DNA of 64,000 nucleotides from an uncultured Acidobacteriaceae bacterium. Its GTDB lineage: Bacteria; Acidobacteriota; Terriglobia; Terriglobales; Acidobacteriaceae. Positions 10,048 through 20,108 of this stretch are shown here, in pieces. Position numbers and translations under genes: made by a program. The DNA lies in contig CAIKND010000209.1 in assembly GCA_903828675.1 (NCBI GenBank), positions 35,845 through 99,844 of the forward strand, given 5' to 3'. The notes under the pieces were generated by a model. The model was not told the origin of the DNA. It saw nothing but the letters and a program-made list of their open reading frames with translations, and made no database searches. Numbering within the stretch: position 1 is the stretch's first letter; each line of letters opens with the position of its first letter.

Positions 10048-12120
10048 GTGCTGCGATCATCGATGTCCTTTTCTACGCGACGTAGCTTTCTGAATCGGAT
10101 CGGACTTGTTGGTCTGGCCCCCTTACTTCCCTTCGGTCGCCTGCCGTCGCCCCCCGGGAATGCAGTCCCTGCATCTGCGCAAGCTCCTTCCCCTACTAAG
10201 ACGGTGGTCAAAGATCGGGCCCCTCTCACTTCAAGCGCATTCTATTCCCTATCACTAGGCTCGATCCGACCGCGCGGCTGGCTTAAGGATCAGCTTGAGA
10301 TTCAGGCTAGTGGACTCAGCGGACACCTGGACGAAACCTGGGCCGATGTGGGACAGAATAGCGGTTGGCTCGGCGGCACTGGGGAGTCTTGGGAGCGCGG
10401 CCCTTACTTCCTCGATGGCCTTCTACCTCTCGCTTACCTGCTCGATGATCCCCGCCTCAAAGCCAAGGCACAGCCGTACATCGATTGGACACTCACGCAC
10501 CAGACTCCCAACGGCATGATCGGGCCCGCGTCCAACAACGACTGGTGGCCGCGTATGGTCATGCTAAAAGTACTCACTCAATACCACGAAGCCACAGGCG
10601 ATCCGCGCGTAATCCCGTTTATGGATAAGTACTTCCAGCATCAGCTCGCCGAGCTGCCATCGCGTCCGCTGCGCGACTGGGGAAAATTCCGCTGGCAAGA
10701 CAACCTGCTTAGCGTTGTCTGGCTCTACAACCGCACCAGGTCCGCGTATCTGCTGGACCTCGCACGCTTGCTGCACACGCAGGGCTACGATTGGATGGCG
10801 CAATTCGAGAACTTCCAATATACCCAGCGCATCACTGCCGAGTTCCTGAAGCTCAACCAGGGCAACGGTCTCAAGGACCTCGCGCTCGCCACCCACGGCG
10901 TCAACAACGGACAGGCTATCAAGACCGGCCCCGTCTGGTCGCTCGTCTCCGGCTCTCCGGTCGATCGCTCCGCTGTCCTCAAAATGATCTCCGAACTGAA
11001 CAAGTATCACGGCCTCCCTAACGGCATGTTCTCCTGCGACGAGCACCTTGCGGGCCTCGATCCCTCGCAGGGATCCGAGTTGTGCACCGTAGTCGAATAC
11101 ATGTTTTCGCTCGAGCGCGCACTCGCCATTGTAGGCGATCCCGCTCTCGGCGATCGTCTTGAACTGCTGGCTTTCAACGCTCTGCCCGGAACGCTTACCG
11201 ACGACATGTGGGCACATCAGTATGATCAGGAGTCAAACCAGGTCGAGTGCAGCTTGCATCTCAAGCCCTGGAGCACGAATGGCCCGGAATCGAATCTATA
11301 CGGCCTCGAACCCAACTTCGGCTGCTGCACCGCCAACTTCCATCAGGGCTGGCCGAAGTTTGCTGCAAGTCTCTTCCTGCTTTCGGGGTCACCAGAGAAT
11401 GACGCAAGCGATGGCTTGGTCGCCGCGGTCTACGCGCCTTGTGAAGTACACACCGTTGTGCGCGGCACTCCAGTTCACGTGATTGAAGAGACGGATTATC
11501 CTTTCCGAGGCACAGTTCACCTGACTGTCAATCCTGCTTCACCGCTCAGCTTTCCGGTTCAGCTTCGGATCCCGGCGTGGGCCGAGGGCAGCACCATCAA
11601 GGTGAACGATCAGTTGCAACCGGCTCCCACCGCCGGCAGTTTTGCCCGAATTGAACGTGCATGGCGCGCAGGCGACCGGGTCGAAATTATCTTTAAAATG
11701 ATTCCGCGCATTTCTCAATGGTTCCACAACTCTATAGCCGTGGAACGCGGTCCACTGGTATTCTCCTACGGCATCGGCGAGAGCTGGGTTAAGCTCCGCG
11801 ACCGTGGCGTTGCGGCCGACTGGCAGGTCTTTCCGAGCACGGCGTGGAACTACGCGCTCAATATCGATGCCGCCTCACCCGCGAAGAGCATTATCGTCAA
11901 CGAAGGTGAAGTTGGCCACGCGCCGTTCAGCCGCCGCAACGCTCCGGTACAGCTCAGTGTCAAGGCGCGAAAGCTAGTACCGTGGCGAGCGGAAGATGGC
12001 GTTGCCGGCCCCGTACCGCAAAGCCCAGTGGCGAGCGACGAGCCGGAAGAGACCATCACGCTGATCCCATACGCGGCCGCAAAGCTGCGCATCACTGCGT
12101 TTCCACAGTGCAAGAGCTGA
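10048..12120 (+). CDS. Tat-exported GH127-like glycosidase (beta-L-arabinofuranosidase type, DUF1680)
   Basis: Secreted (alpha/alpha)6-barrel glycosidase of about 690 residues resembling GH127/DUF1680, which act on beta-L-arabinofuranose and related plant sugars. The GTG at 10048 follows AGGAG with a six-base spacer and gives a short basic N-terminus ending in a Tat-like signal (TRRSFLNRIGLVG). The frame is open to 9982 but without a comparable ribosome site. Family-like segments include GESWERGPYFLDG, GPASNNDWWPRM and the paired cysteines in NFGCCTANFHQGWPKF; in characterised GH127 enzymes a Cys-Cys pair contributes zinc binding and the nucleophile. A C-terminal beta-sandwich follows from about residue 480. 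Not in an obvious operon; the convergent downstream gene is 72 bases away. Confidence 0.75.
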   Translation: MLRSSMSFSTRRSFLNRIGLVGLAPLLPFGRLPSPPGNAVPASAQAPSPTKTVVKDRAPLTSSAFYSLSLGSIRPRGWLKDQLEIQASGLSGHLDETWADVGQNSGWLGGTGESWERGPYFLDGLLPLAYLLDDPRLKAKAQPYIDWTLTHQTPNGMIGPASNNDWWPRMVMLKVLTQYHEATGDPRVIPFMDKYFQHQLAELPSRPLRDWGKFRWQDNLLSVVWLYNRTRSAYLLDLARLLHTQGYDWMAQFENFQYTQRITAEFLKLNQGNGLKDLALATHGVNNGQAIKTGPVWSLVSGSPVDRSAVLKMISELNKYHGLPNGMFSCDEHLAGLDPSQGSELCTVVEYMFSLERALAIVGDPALGDRLELLAFNALPGTLTDDMWAHQYDQESNQVECSLHLKPWSTNGPESNLYGLEPNFGCCTANFHQGWPKFAASLFLLSGSPENDASDGLVAAVYAPCEVHTVVRGTPVHVIEETDYPFRGTVHLTVNPASPLSFPVQLRIPAWAEGSTIKVNDQLQPAPTAGSFARIERAWRAGDRVEIIFKMIPRISQWFHNSIAVERGPLVFSYGIGESWVKLRDRGVAADWQVFPSTAWNYALNIDAASPAKSIIVNEGEVGHAPFSRRNAPVQLSVKARKLVPWRAEDGVAGPVPQSPVASDEPEETITLIPYAAAKLRITAFPQCKS

Positions 12121-12192
12121 TCCATGACTTTATCCTAAGTGTGGATTTCTAGCACGCCATCAGCAGGACTTTCTCGCTAGTGCAGTTTGCGC

Positions 12193-14304
12193 CTAACGGC
12201 TGTTCAGTTTTGCCTCGCAGCGTGCGAGGGCTTTGCTGATCTCGGTGTCGTCCGGCACCACAGCGAGAATCTCTTTGCCGTAAGAAGCAGCAGACCTGCA
12301 ATCCGAGGTCGCTATTGCAGAGTTGAACTGCTCGCGAAGACTTAATTCAATTCCCACATCGATCTCGGTCTGTGATGAGTCGGGATCGATCTCGTGCCCC
12401 CTCTGCAAGTATCTTGCCGCCTCAGAGGCGTTTCCTTGCCACAATAGTATTTCCCCGGTGTAGATATAGGCCTTGGCGTTGCCGGGGTCCAATTCGAGAA
12501 CCTTCTTCCATACCTCAATGGCCGCATCCATCTGCCCCTTTGCGGTGAGCTCAGAAGCCTCGTCGATGAACCGGTAGGACTCGGCCGCTGGTACGTCGAT
12601 CTTTACTATTCCATCCGGAGCGATATTTACAAACTCGGGGATGTTGACTGCTCGATTCGCCGCCGTCGCGTTGTCGATCAGGATCGCCGGGCTGGCATCT
12701 CCCTGGGCATCGAGGTGTGTCAGAAACATCTGGGTATAGGGCGACCGGCTCTTTGAGGAGAAGACCAGCCAACGGCCGTTGGGTGAAAAGCTGTGCCAGG
12801 AGTTCATCAGCGGCGTGTTGCAACGCAACCGCCTTGCCACGCCTCCTTCAGCCGGCACAATGTAGAGTTCGCTGTCTGGGCGCATCAACAGCGCATTACG
12901 GGCTTTCACAAAGACGATCCAGCGACCATCAGGTGAAACCTTGGGAAAGCTGTTGCTCATTCCGTTGTGAGAAGCGCCTTCGATCGGAACCGCATCACCG
13001 CCTTTGCCGTCATTGAAGGGAATCCGGTAGAGGTCGTACTGTATCCGGGTCTCATCCGGAGAGTTGGCGTGATCGGGAAGCTTCTGGCCTCCAGATGATG
13101 GATCTCTCGCGGTGGCCCTGGCAAAAACCACGTATTTGCCGTCAGGGCTCCAAACCGCGTCGGTATGCACGTATTGCGGATCATCTGCGCCGGGCAAGGG
13201 CTGCTTTTCACCCGTTGCGCGGTCGTACCAGTCGAGGGTGCCACGCGTCGGGTAGAAGACCTGCAGGAACCGGTAGTCGGTGAAATTTACTACGAAGTAG
13301 CTACTTGGGAGTTCCGCCTTTTTGTCCCGCAACATGGTCACGACGTATCTGCCGTCCGGTGAAACCTGGGACATGAAGCCTATTCTCGACGGCGAAGCCG
13401 TGCGATCCTTGATGGAACTCCACGAAATCACGTCCTGATTGCGGATGCTCATCTCCGGTTTGACTGAGGTGAGTGCGTAGAGCCCCTTGTCATTGGAGGG
13501 GCCGTCGAGATCCATGCCGAGCGTCTTGCCGTCGGCAGAGAACGAGTGGCAGTTGGCGCAGGTGTGCATGCCCGTCAGCAACAGACGGCTATTGGGCTCG
13601 GCGATGTTCCGCAGGCGCCAGGCAAGCAACGGCAGATCTTGCTTGGCTAGCGGCTGGATCACTCCCTTTTGCGTCTTCGAAGGGATCAAGGGCACGTCGC
13701 GGTAGAAGATTGGGGCTCCCACAGGATCTTTCGAAGTTTCGATAGTCACCATGCCGCGGGAAACTGGCTGGTCTGAATGGCCGCTCAGGAATCCGCTGAT
13801 CGAGACGATGGCGGGATGTTCCTTGGAGTGCAGCTTGATTGCCTCCCAGGTTGCCGTATCCGGTATCCAGGTATGTGCCGCGGCTTGATCGGGCGTCAGT
13901 TTGGGCAGTTCGTTACTTGCGGAGACACAACGTCGGTCGATCTCGCCAATGCGCAGCCGTTCGCCCCCTGATTTTGTATGGATTTCGGTCGAGCCATCTG
14001 TGAACGCCACATCGATGGTCCAGATGGATGCGCCAATTGAGGCGTCACGCCAAAGGAACGTTGGACGGGAGATCTCGGGTGGAAAAATCGACCCTTGCTC
14101 CGGGTAGTCGACCGAAATCGCAGCCAGTTTCGTGCCATTCTCGGTTGGAAATGGAGAGGAATCTCCCGCGGCTGGATTCGCTTGTGATTGCGCGAACACC
14201 ATGCCAGCCACGCTTGTATCCCGCGGCGCGGCAATCCACACTAGAACGGCAGTGGCTGCGGCCACAATTGAGACGCACAGAATTTGGGCTTCCATCTGTC
14301 TCAT
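12193..14304 (-). CDS. Secreted PD40 beta-propeller/TPR protein with one CXXCH motif
   Basis: Protein of 703 residues with an N-terminal membrane anchor or signal (residues 8-26), a beta-sandwich-like segment, a single haem-c type motif TCANCHSF near residues 246-250, several WD40-like PD40 repeats (VSPDGRYVV, WSPDGKYVVFA, VSPDGRWIVFV, FSPNGRWLVFSS) and C-terminal TPR repeats from about 590. TolB-like propellers with PD40 repeats usually bind proteins or peptides. The CXXCH would need export and cytochrome c maturation; whether haem is bound is unknown. The ATG at 14304 follows GGGAGGGA. No pathway partner is evident, so I give no specific function. Confidence 0.65.
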   Translation of the reverse strand: MRQMEAQILCVSIVAAATAVLVWIAAPRDTSVAGMVFAQSQANPAAGDSSPFPTENGTKLAAISVDYPEQGSIFPPEISRPTFLWRDASIGASIWTIDVAFTDGSTEIHTKSGGERLRIGEIDRRCVSASNELPKLTPDQAAAHTWIPDTATWEAIKLHSKEHPAIVSISGFLSGHSDQPVSRGMVTIETSKDPVGAPIFYRDVPLIPSKTQKGVIQPLAKQDLPLLAWRLRNIAEPNSRLLLTGMHTCANCHSFSADGKTLGMDLDGPSNDKGLYALTSVKPEMSIRNQDVISWSSIKDRTASPSRIGFMSQVSPDGRYVVTMLRDKKAELPSSYFVVNFTDYRFLQVFYPTRGTLDWYDRATGEKQPLPGADDPQYVHTDAVWSPDGKYVVFARATARDPSSGGQKLPDHANSPDETRIQYDLYRIPFNDGKGGDAVPIEGASHNGMSNSFPKVSPDGRWIVFVKARNALLMRPDSELYIVPAEGGVARRLRCNTPLMNSWHSFSPNGRWLVFSSKSRSPYTQMFLTHLDAQGDASPAILIDNATAANRAVNIPEFVNIAPDGIVKIDVPAAESYRFIDEASELTAKGQMDAAIEVWKKVLELDPGNAKAYIYTGEILLWQGNASEAARYLQRGHEIDPDSSQTEIDVGIELSLREQFNSAIATSDCRSAASYGKEILAVVPDDTEISKALARCEAKLNSR

Positions 14305-14593
14305 TGCGTCCCTCCCAACTCAGCCTAGCGCCCAACGGTCCGCCTAGGCAATCGCTTCACTCTGAGGAGATTCATCGGATCAGCAAGTTGTCGGTGGCAT
14401 CGAGATAAATGGCTGCAAGAGGATCTCATGCGCCTTTGTTTACGACAACAGGCCTGGCCATGGTTTGATATCCGGCTCAGCCCTGGGGCCGGGAGGAAAT
14501 CGCCAAGTAGAGGACGGTCTGCTAGCGCATGGAGAACTTTTCTGGATTCATTTGCGTATCTTCCGCAAAGGAATTCAACCCCCGAGGGCGTCC

Positions 14594-17038
14594 ATGGAGA
14601 ATTTGGCGTTGGATTTTCGGTTTGCTCTTCGGAGCCTGCTAAGGTCTCCCAGCTTTTCCCTGGTCGTGATCGTTTCAATTGCTTTGGGGTTTGCTGCAAA
14701 TGCCACGGTCTTCAGTGTTGCAAATGGCCTGCTTTGGGGCGTGCTGCCCGTAAGGGATCCCGGACGGGTGGTGATGTTCTCGGAAGGGGATTCGTTTTCC
14801 TATCCAGACTACCTCGACTACAATGAGCAAACGAAAGAGGTTTTTGAAGGCGGCGTCACCGCGCACTTTCCCCTCATTCCAGCCAGCATTGGCGGCAAGC
14901 AAGATCCCGAACGCGTATGGGGCCAGGCAGTGAGCGGCAACTTCTTTACGGCAATCAATGTACCGATGGCGCTCGGCCGTCCCATTCTTCCTGGAGACGA
15001 CGGGACGGCTGGCCGCGACCATGTGGCCGTACTGAGCAGTAACTTGTGGCGGCGGCGATTCGGCGGCGACGCAAGTATTCTCAATCACGAAGTCGCATTG
15101 AACGGGCACCAATTCACCGTGGTGGGAATCGCGCCAGTTGGTTTCTACGGCATTGATCGCGGGATCGATTCCGAGTTCTGGGTGCCGCTCTCGGTTGCAG
15201 AAGAAATCATGCCGGATCTCGCCGCGCCTGGAGGAATCAAGTCGAAGCGGGATTATCAGTGGTTGATGCTCGACGCCCGTCTCAAGCCGGGGATCAGCCG
15301 AGCCAAAGCATTGGTGCTGGTAAACGTCGTCAAAAAGCGCCTTGACGAAGCCTACCGCAAGGATGAAAAGAAGCATGAGAGCGTAACCCTGCAAACAGCA
15401 GGCGGCCTCATCGCAGGCTCTGCTACACCCGCATTCACCCTGATGGCAGTGCTCATGGTGGTGGTGGGGCTCGTCCTGCTGGTGGCCTGCGCGAATGTCG
15501 TGAACCTCCTGCTGGCACGCGCCGCAGGGCGTCAAAAGGAGATCGCCATTCGACTCGCCCTGGGCGCAGGACGCCGGCAGCTCATCCAACAACTGCTTAT
15601 TGAGAGCTTCCTGCTGGCGCTATCCGGCGCGGTCGTGGGCTTTTTGCTGGCGGCGGGCGCCGCAAGAGCGATCTCCAATTTCCAACTCCCTTTGCCCTTC
15701 CCGGTGGTCTTCGACTTCAACGTCGATTGGCGCGTGGCTGCGTTCACATTGGGCTTATCGGTGGTTACGGCTCTCCTGTTCGGATTGGTTCCGGCTCTGC
15801 GCGCATCGCGCCCTGACCTGGTGGGTGCGCTCAAAGACGGTCCGGCCCTGTTCGGCCGCGTTGGACGTTCGGGCCTGCGCAATACGCTGGTCATCGTTCA
15901 GGTTGCACTGTCGCTTGTGCTACTTACTACCGCCGGACTTTTTCTCCGCAGCCTTGGAAATGCCTCTTCCATTGATATCGGGTTCAACCCAGGTAACATC
16001 CTGATCATGACCGTGGATCCCAAACTCCAGAACTACTCGCACGACCAGGGAGTGCAGTTCCTGTCCCGGTTACGCGAGCGGGTTGCCTTGCTCCCCGGTG
16101 TCCTCTCGGTCAGTTTTGTGGGAGTGGTGCCGTTGAGCCTTGGCGGCACCAGCAACAAGTTCGATGTGGATGCCAGTAAGGACCGCCCCCAAAAATCCGT
16201 CAATGCCAACGTGAACAACATTGGCGCCGGATATTTCCAGACCATGGGGATTCCCATGCTGCGCGGCCGGGACTTCCTGCCTCAAACCGACGACCAGCAT
16301 GTCGCCATCATTAACGAGACTATGGCAGAGAATTTGTTTCCTGGCCAGGATCCGATCGGCCGACCCATGCGGCAGGACAAGGACGCCTATACGGTGATCG
16401 GCGTAGCGCGAGACTCGAAGTTGAGGACCATTGGGGAAAAGCCGTCTGAAGCCGCATACATCTTTCTCAACGCGGCGCCGGAGAAGGCCAACAGTTTTTT
16501 CGGAACCACAATCATGGTGAAGACGTTCGCAAATCCTCTGGGACTTGCAAAGCAGGTTCGCGAGCAGATCTCCGCACTTGATCCAAACATGGCCGTCTTT
16601 AACGCCGAAACAATGCAGGAGCACGTCGATAAGTCACTCTTGCTGCCGCGGATCTCGGCGCTACTACTTGGAATATTCGGTGCGGTCGGTCTCACGCTCG
16701 CAGCCATCGGACTCTACGGCGTTATGAGCTTCTCCGTCCGCCGCCGCACCCGCGAGATCGGCATCCGCATGGCGCTTGGCGCAAAGCGCGGCTCTGTCTT
16801 GAAGATGGTTCTTCGCCAGGGCCTCTTGTTAACGGGCTTGGGACTCGCGATCGGGCTTGTGTTTGCGTTAGTCATCGGCCGCTTTACCGCCAGCGTGCTC
16901 TATGGCACTAGCGGAGCAGATCCGCTCACATTCGCGATCGTCTCGGCTGTACTGCTAGTGGTCTCGACGGTGGCCATACTGGTTCCCGCAATGCGTGCAG
17001 CCCAGGTCGAACCAACCACCGCCCTTCGTTGCGAATAG
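14594..17038 (+). CDS. ADOP-type ABC permease (MacB/FtsX fold, no ATPase)
   Basis: Membrane protein of about 814 residues made of two MacB_PCD/FtsX modules: a first transmembrane helix at about 20-45, a periplasmic domain (45-265), a four-helix region around 290-450, a second periplasmic domain (485-660) and final helices (690-810). The motif RRQKEIAIRLALGAGRRQLI and its repeat RRRTREIGIRMALGAKRGSV mark both FtsX halves. This is the duplicated permease family abundant in Acidobacteria. The partner ATPase is not adjacent. I start at the ATG at 14594 (MENLALDFRFALRSL, the usual N-terminus), although the frame is open to 14465. Substrate unknown; relatives export peptides, antibiotics or lipoproteins. 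Confidence 0.8.
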   Translation: MENLALDFRFALRSLLRSPSFSLVVIVSIALGFAANATVFSVANGLLWGVLPVRDPGRVVMFSEGDSFSYPDYLDYNEQTKEVFEGGVTAHFPLIPASIGGKQDPERVWGQAVSGNFFTAINVPMALGRPILPGDDGTAGRDHVAVLSSNLWRRRFGGDASILNHEVALNGHQFTVVGIAPVGFYGIDRGIDSEFWVPLSVAEEIMPDLAAPGGIKSKRDYQWLMLDARLKPGISRAKALVLVNVVKKRLDEAYRKDEKKHESVTLQTAGGLIAGSATPAFTLMAVLMVVVGLVLLVACANVVNLLLARAAGRQKEIAIRLALGAGRRQLIQQLLIESFLLALSGAVVGFLLAAGAARAISNFQLPLPFPVVFDFNVDWRVAAFTLGLSVVTALLFGLVPALRASRPDLVGALKDGPALFGRVGRSGLRNTLVIVQVALSLVLLTTAGLFLRSLGNASSIDIGFNPGNILIMTVDPKLQNYSHDQGVQFLSRLRERVALLPGVLSVSFVGVVPLSLGGTSNKFDVDASKDRPQKSVNANVNNIGAGYFQTMGIPMLRGRDFLPQTDDQHVAIINETMAENLFPGQDPIGRPMRQDKDAYTVIGVARDSKLRTIGEKPSEAAYIFLNAAPEKANSFFGTTIMVKTFANPLGLAKQVREQISALDPNMAVFNAETMQEHVDKSLLLPRISALLLGIFGAVGLTLAAIGLYGVMSFSVRRRTREIGIRMALGAKRGSVLKMVLRQGLLLTGLGLAIGLVFALVIGRFTASVLYGTSGADPLTFAIVSAVLLVVSTVAILVPAMRAAQVEPTTALRCE

Positions 17039-17386
17039 AAAGAATGGTCCTGACTGCGTCGTGGTTTACCTGTTTGGGAAAAGTCTCAAGGGCGGCGCGC
17101 AACAGTCTGTTGCAAATATAGATTCGGTACATGCCGCGTTTCAGGATGCCTCTTCGTGCGCTGCGGAAACAGCGCCCGTTTGCCGGAAATAGCTTGCCGT
17201 CGCTTTGTGCTTGCCCCGCTCCACCTTCTGAAGATAATTGCTATGAATTGCTGAAGACGGAGAGTTACGTTGCAACTGGACTATTTCAAAATAGGTCCCT
17301 GTGACTGTTGCAGCCGCACAAAGCCGCTCATTGTATTAGGGGGCGAGACGGATCAAGATATTCCGGCGAAGACCTCCTCGCCGACT

Positions 17387-17412
17387 CTCTTTTGGCAGAT
17401 ATGCCAAAAGAG
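17387..17412. repeat. Perfect hairpin in the 17039-17529 intergenic region
   Basis: Eleven-base arms CTCTTTTGGCA (17387-17397) and TGCCAAAAGAG (17402-17412) around a GATA loop, about 120 bases before the next start codon. There is no T run after it, so an operator for the downstream gene is as likely as a terminator. I see no other feature in this 490-base gap. Confidence 0.5.
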
Positions 17413-17529
17413 TGGCACGGGTAGAATACAGGTCAGAATCGACGCTTGCCGGCCCGTGCGTTTTGGTTAAGAACCTGAGAATGGTTAGAAGCAGTTTGTA
17501 GCGGCAGGCTCTACAGAACAGGAGTTCAA

Positions 17530-19575
17530 ATGAAGCGCATTGTCTTGACGATGTTGGCTGTATTCTCGCTTGGTTATGCTTATGGTGCGCCGATTCTTCT
17601 CAATACCTCCGAAGTCAAGCCAGGGCCTATCTCCGTGTCATCATCGAGTCAGTCGCTCGAAGTTACCTGGAACGATGCGTCGCGCCATCAATGGCAAGCT
17701 GTCTTTTCTCTTGATTCGACAAAGCCGCTTATCTCCGTAATCTCTGTCGATGGCCGCAACATCGTCGTGCTGGCGAGGCCCTACTTTCGCTGCACCACCG
17801 GGAAACGCATCGGCGGATGGGACGCCTTCTTTGACTTTCCGCCTGCAAGTCCGATGGGGACACGTCAGTTTCGCCAGGAATTCCATCCTGCAACCGCAGT
17901 CGCGCGGACCGTGGGCAACCGAGTCGAAATCATCTTCGATGGGCTGAAACTCGGCATCTTCAGCGGATCGCTCAGGTACACATTCTACCCGGGCACTCCT
18001 CTCATTCAGCAGGCCGCCATTGTAAGCACCAAGGAGCCTGACACAGCGTATTACTACGACGCCGGCTTACAGATGACGGCCGAGCAGGATCGCACTGCCG
18101 GAGGGAACATGGCCTCCCGTATTTCTTATTACGACACAGATGGAAAGCTCGAGGAGATGACCCCTCCTTACAGTTCGGATCGTCACTCAATCGCCGTGCG
18201 CTATCGCGCCATTGCCGCGAAGATGGGTGCAGGAAGCATCGCCGTGTTTCCACCTCCGCACCGCTATCTCTTCGCGCGCGATTACACCACCAATCAGGGT
18301 TACCTCTGGTTCAGTTCCTGGCGCGGACAGGTTGGCCTCGGAATTCAGCAATACCCAGACGACAACACGCTCATCGATCCCTGGATGAACGCGCCTCCCG
18401 ACTCCAGTCAGGAGATGAGCCTGTTCCTGTTGCCTGGCGCCGGAGATTCCAGTCAGACCCTGAAAAGTGTCTTGGCCTTTACGCACAACGATCGATTTGT
18501 TCACCTGGATGGCTTTATTACTTTTGAGCCGCACTGGCACGTTGCGTATACGGTCCAGGCCATGGAAAATGGGCCCGGTTGGAAGCCTCCTTTCAAAGCG
18601 GTCATGCAGTCCATCGGCCTGGACTCCGCCATGATCATGGATTTCCACGGCGATGGACATCCTGCTGACATGTCGGACCTCAGGCTCCATGAACTCGAGG
18701 AATATTACAAACTCTGCCGGACACTATCAGGGAGTGACTTCCTGCTTATCCCTGCCGAAGAAGCAAACGTGCACTTGGGCGGACATTGGGGGCTGGTATT
18801 TCCTCACCCGGTATTTTGGACGCAGGACCGCAAGCCGGATCAGGCCACCGTCACCTCAGACGAAAAGTACGGAAAGGCCTATCACGTTAACAACGCCGAT
18901 GAGGCGTGGCGCATGATCAAGGCAGAGGGCGGGCTTGTCTACCAAACCCATCCGCGAACCAAGGGCTCAACAGGCTACCCAGACAAGATACTTGACACGC
19001 CCTACTTCAGAGACAGCAGCTATCTGGGCACAGGCTGGAAGGCAATGCCTTCTGATTTATCTTCTCCGAGGCTGGGCGAGCGCGCCTTTAAGACCATCGA
19101 TGATCTGAACAACCTCGGTCTGCACAAGCGCATGGTCGGTGAAGTCGACGTCTTTCAGATCAGTTCCGCCGATGAGCTCTACGGACACATGAACATCAAC
19201 TATCTACGCCTGCCGGAATTGCCTTCGTTCGATCACTACGATCGCATCCTGATGTCGGTAGCCAAGGGCGATGGCTTCATAAGCACCGGTGAACTGCTGC
19301 TGCCCGCGGCATCCATGACGCCGGAAGGCGATCGCAGAATCCAGATCAAAGCAAGAATATCCTCGACCTTCCCCTTGCGTCTCGCTGAATTGGTGTGGGG
19401 CGACAGTGCGACTACTCACACAAAAGTCATCAGCCTCGAATCTACACCGGCATTCGATGAGAATGATTATGTCTGGCTTGTCGAGACACCGGGGTGGACA
19501 TGGGCTCGCTTCGCGGTCTGGGATGTTGCAGGAGACGGAGCGTTCACCAATCCGATTTGGCGGGATGGAAGGTGA
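17530..19575 (+). CDS. Secreted protein with PHP/CehA-like metallohydrolase region
   Basis: Exported protein of 681 residues. Residues 1-19 are a signal peptide (MKRIVLTMLAVFSLGYAYGA). The C-terminal half resembles secreted PHP-domain (CehA/McbA-like) proteins: histidine- and acid-rich segments FEPHWHVAY, MDFHGDGHPADMSD, IPAEEANVHLGGHWG and YQTHPRTKGSTGY are spaced like PHP metal-binding motifs. The N-terminal half looks like a beta-rich domain. Relatives in Acidobacteria and Bacteroidetes occur near sugar enzymes, but I cannot name the substrate. No ribosome site as strong as its neighbours' is visible before the ATG (AACAGGAG lies 8-13 bases upstream, acceptable). It appears monocistronic. 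Confidence 0.6.
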   Translation: MKRIVLTMLAVFSLGYAYGAPILLNTSEVKPGPISVSSSSQSLEVTWNDASRHQWQAVFSLDSTKPLISVISVDGRNIVVLARPYFRCTTGKRIGGWDAFFDFPPASPMGTRQFRQEFHPATAVARTVGNRVEIIFDGLKLGIFSGSLRYTFYPGTPLIQQAAIVSTKEPDTAYYYDAGLQMTAEQDRTAGGNMASRISYYDTDGKLEEMTPPYSSDRHSIAVRYRAIAAKMGAGSIAVFPPPHRYLFARDYTTNQGYLWFSSWRGQVGLGIQQYPDDNTLIDPWMNAPPDSSQEMSLFLLPGAGDSSQTLKSVLAFTHNDRFVHLDGFITFEPHWHVAYTVQAMENGPGWKPPFKAVMQSIGLDSAMIMDFHGDGHPADMSDLRLHELEEYYKLCRTLSGSDFLLIPAEEANVHLGGHWGLVFPHPVFWTQDRKPDQATVTSDEKYGKAYHVNNADEAWRMIKAEGGLVYQTHPRTKGSTGYPDKILDTPYFRDSSYLGTGWKAMPSDLSSPRLGERAFKTIDDLNNLGLHKRMVGEVDVFQISSADELYGHMNINYLRLPELPSFDHYDRILMSVAKGDGFISTGELLLPAASMTPEGDRRIQIKARISSTFPLRLAELVWGDSATTHTKVISLESTPAFDENDYVWLVETPGWTWARFAVWDVAGDGAFTNPIWRDGR

Positions 19576-19642
19576 GAAGCCATGGCGATACCCACGATTG
19601 AGGACATGCAGTGAGCTTCGAAAGCGAGTTATGGTCGACTTG

Positions 19643-19694
19643 TGTCAAGGGCGGAGTAAAACCAGGCCACTGGGGCGGAGCAAAAGTAGGCCAT
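19643..19694 (+). mobile_element. Lone IS21-like terminal repeat end (remnant)
   Basis: TGTCAAGG at 19643 is followed by two near-identical 21-base units beginning GGCGGAG (19650-19670 and 19674-19694), each ending in AGGCCAY. A TGT-start end with tandem subterminal repeats is the layout of IS21-family termini. No transposase gene is present, so this is a solitary end left by a deletion. Family assignment is from memory of the end consensus. Confidence 0.5.
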
Positions 19695-19725
19695 TAGATA
19701 GCTGTTCATTTGTTGTAGGTGTGCG

Positions 19726-19770
19726 GGGTAGAAGGGCCTCTGGACCGAACCGGAAGAGGCCCTTCTACCC
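19726..19770. repeat. Perfect 16-bp inverted repeat
   Basis: Arms GGGTAGAAGGGCCTCT (19726-19741) and its exact complement (19755-19770) flank a 13-base loop. It lies between the IS-like end and the broken glycerol kinase, at the point where the kinase homology stops. It may be a transposed palindromic element or a terminator; no T run follows on either strand. Confidence 0.6.
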
Positions 19771-19779
19771 CAATCGGCT

Positions 19780-20108
19780 GCATTGCGCAGCAGTCCGGCG
19801 ATCTTGCCTGACGATCGCGGGATGAATCGGTGTTCCTGTCTCCCGCTCCAATACGATTACCGTCTCGCGCTCGTTCGTGATGCCGATGGCAGCTACGTCT
19901 CGGGGTTTCGCGCCAACCAGGCCAAGCGCTTCCGCGGCTCAAGAGAGTCGGCTTGTAAGGATTTCAGTATGGTCGTGCTCGACCCATCCCTGCTGGGGAT
20001 AGAACTGCTCGAATTCGTGTTGTGCAGTGGCGGCAATCGTACCCGCCTCGTCAAAAAAATTGCGCGGGAACTTGTTGTTCCCTGATCAAGTGCAAGAACG
20101 TAGGGCAT
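19780..20108 (-). pseudogene. glpK: Glycerol kinase (glpK) fragment, frameshifted and truncated
   Basis: The ATG at 20108 opens MPYVLALDQGTTSSRAI, the exact N-terminal signature of FGGY-family glycerol kinases (ATP-binding phosphate-1 motif). Within a run of seven T the frame shifts; homology then continues in another frame (DEAGTIAATAQHEFEQFYPQ, GWVEHDHTEI), meets a stop codon, and resumes with VAAIGITNERETVIV and HPAIVRQDRRTAAQC before ending near 19780. Only about 110 of some 500 codons remain. The gene is therefore dead; the neighbouring inverted repeat and IS-like end suggest that an insertion and deletion removed the rest. Confidence 0.8.
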
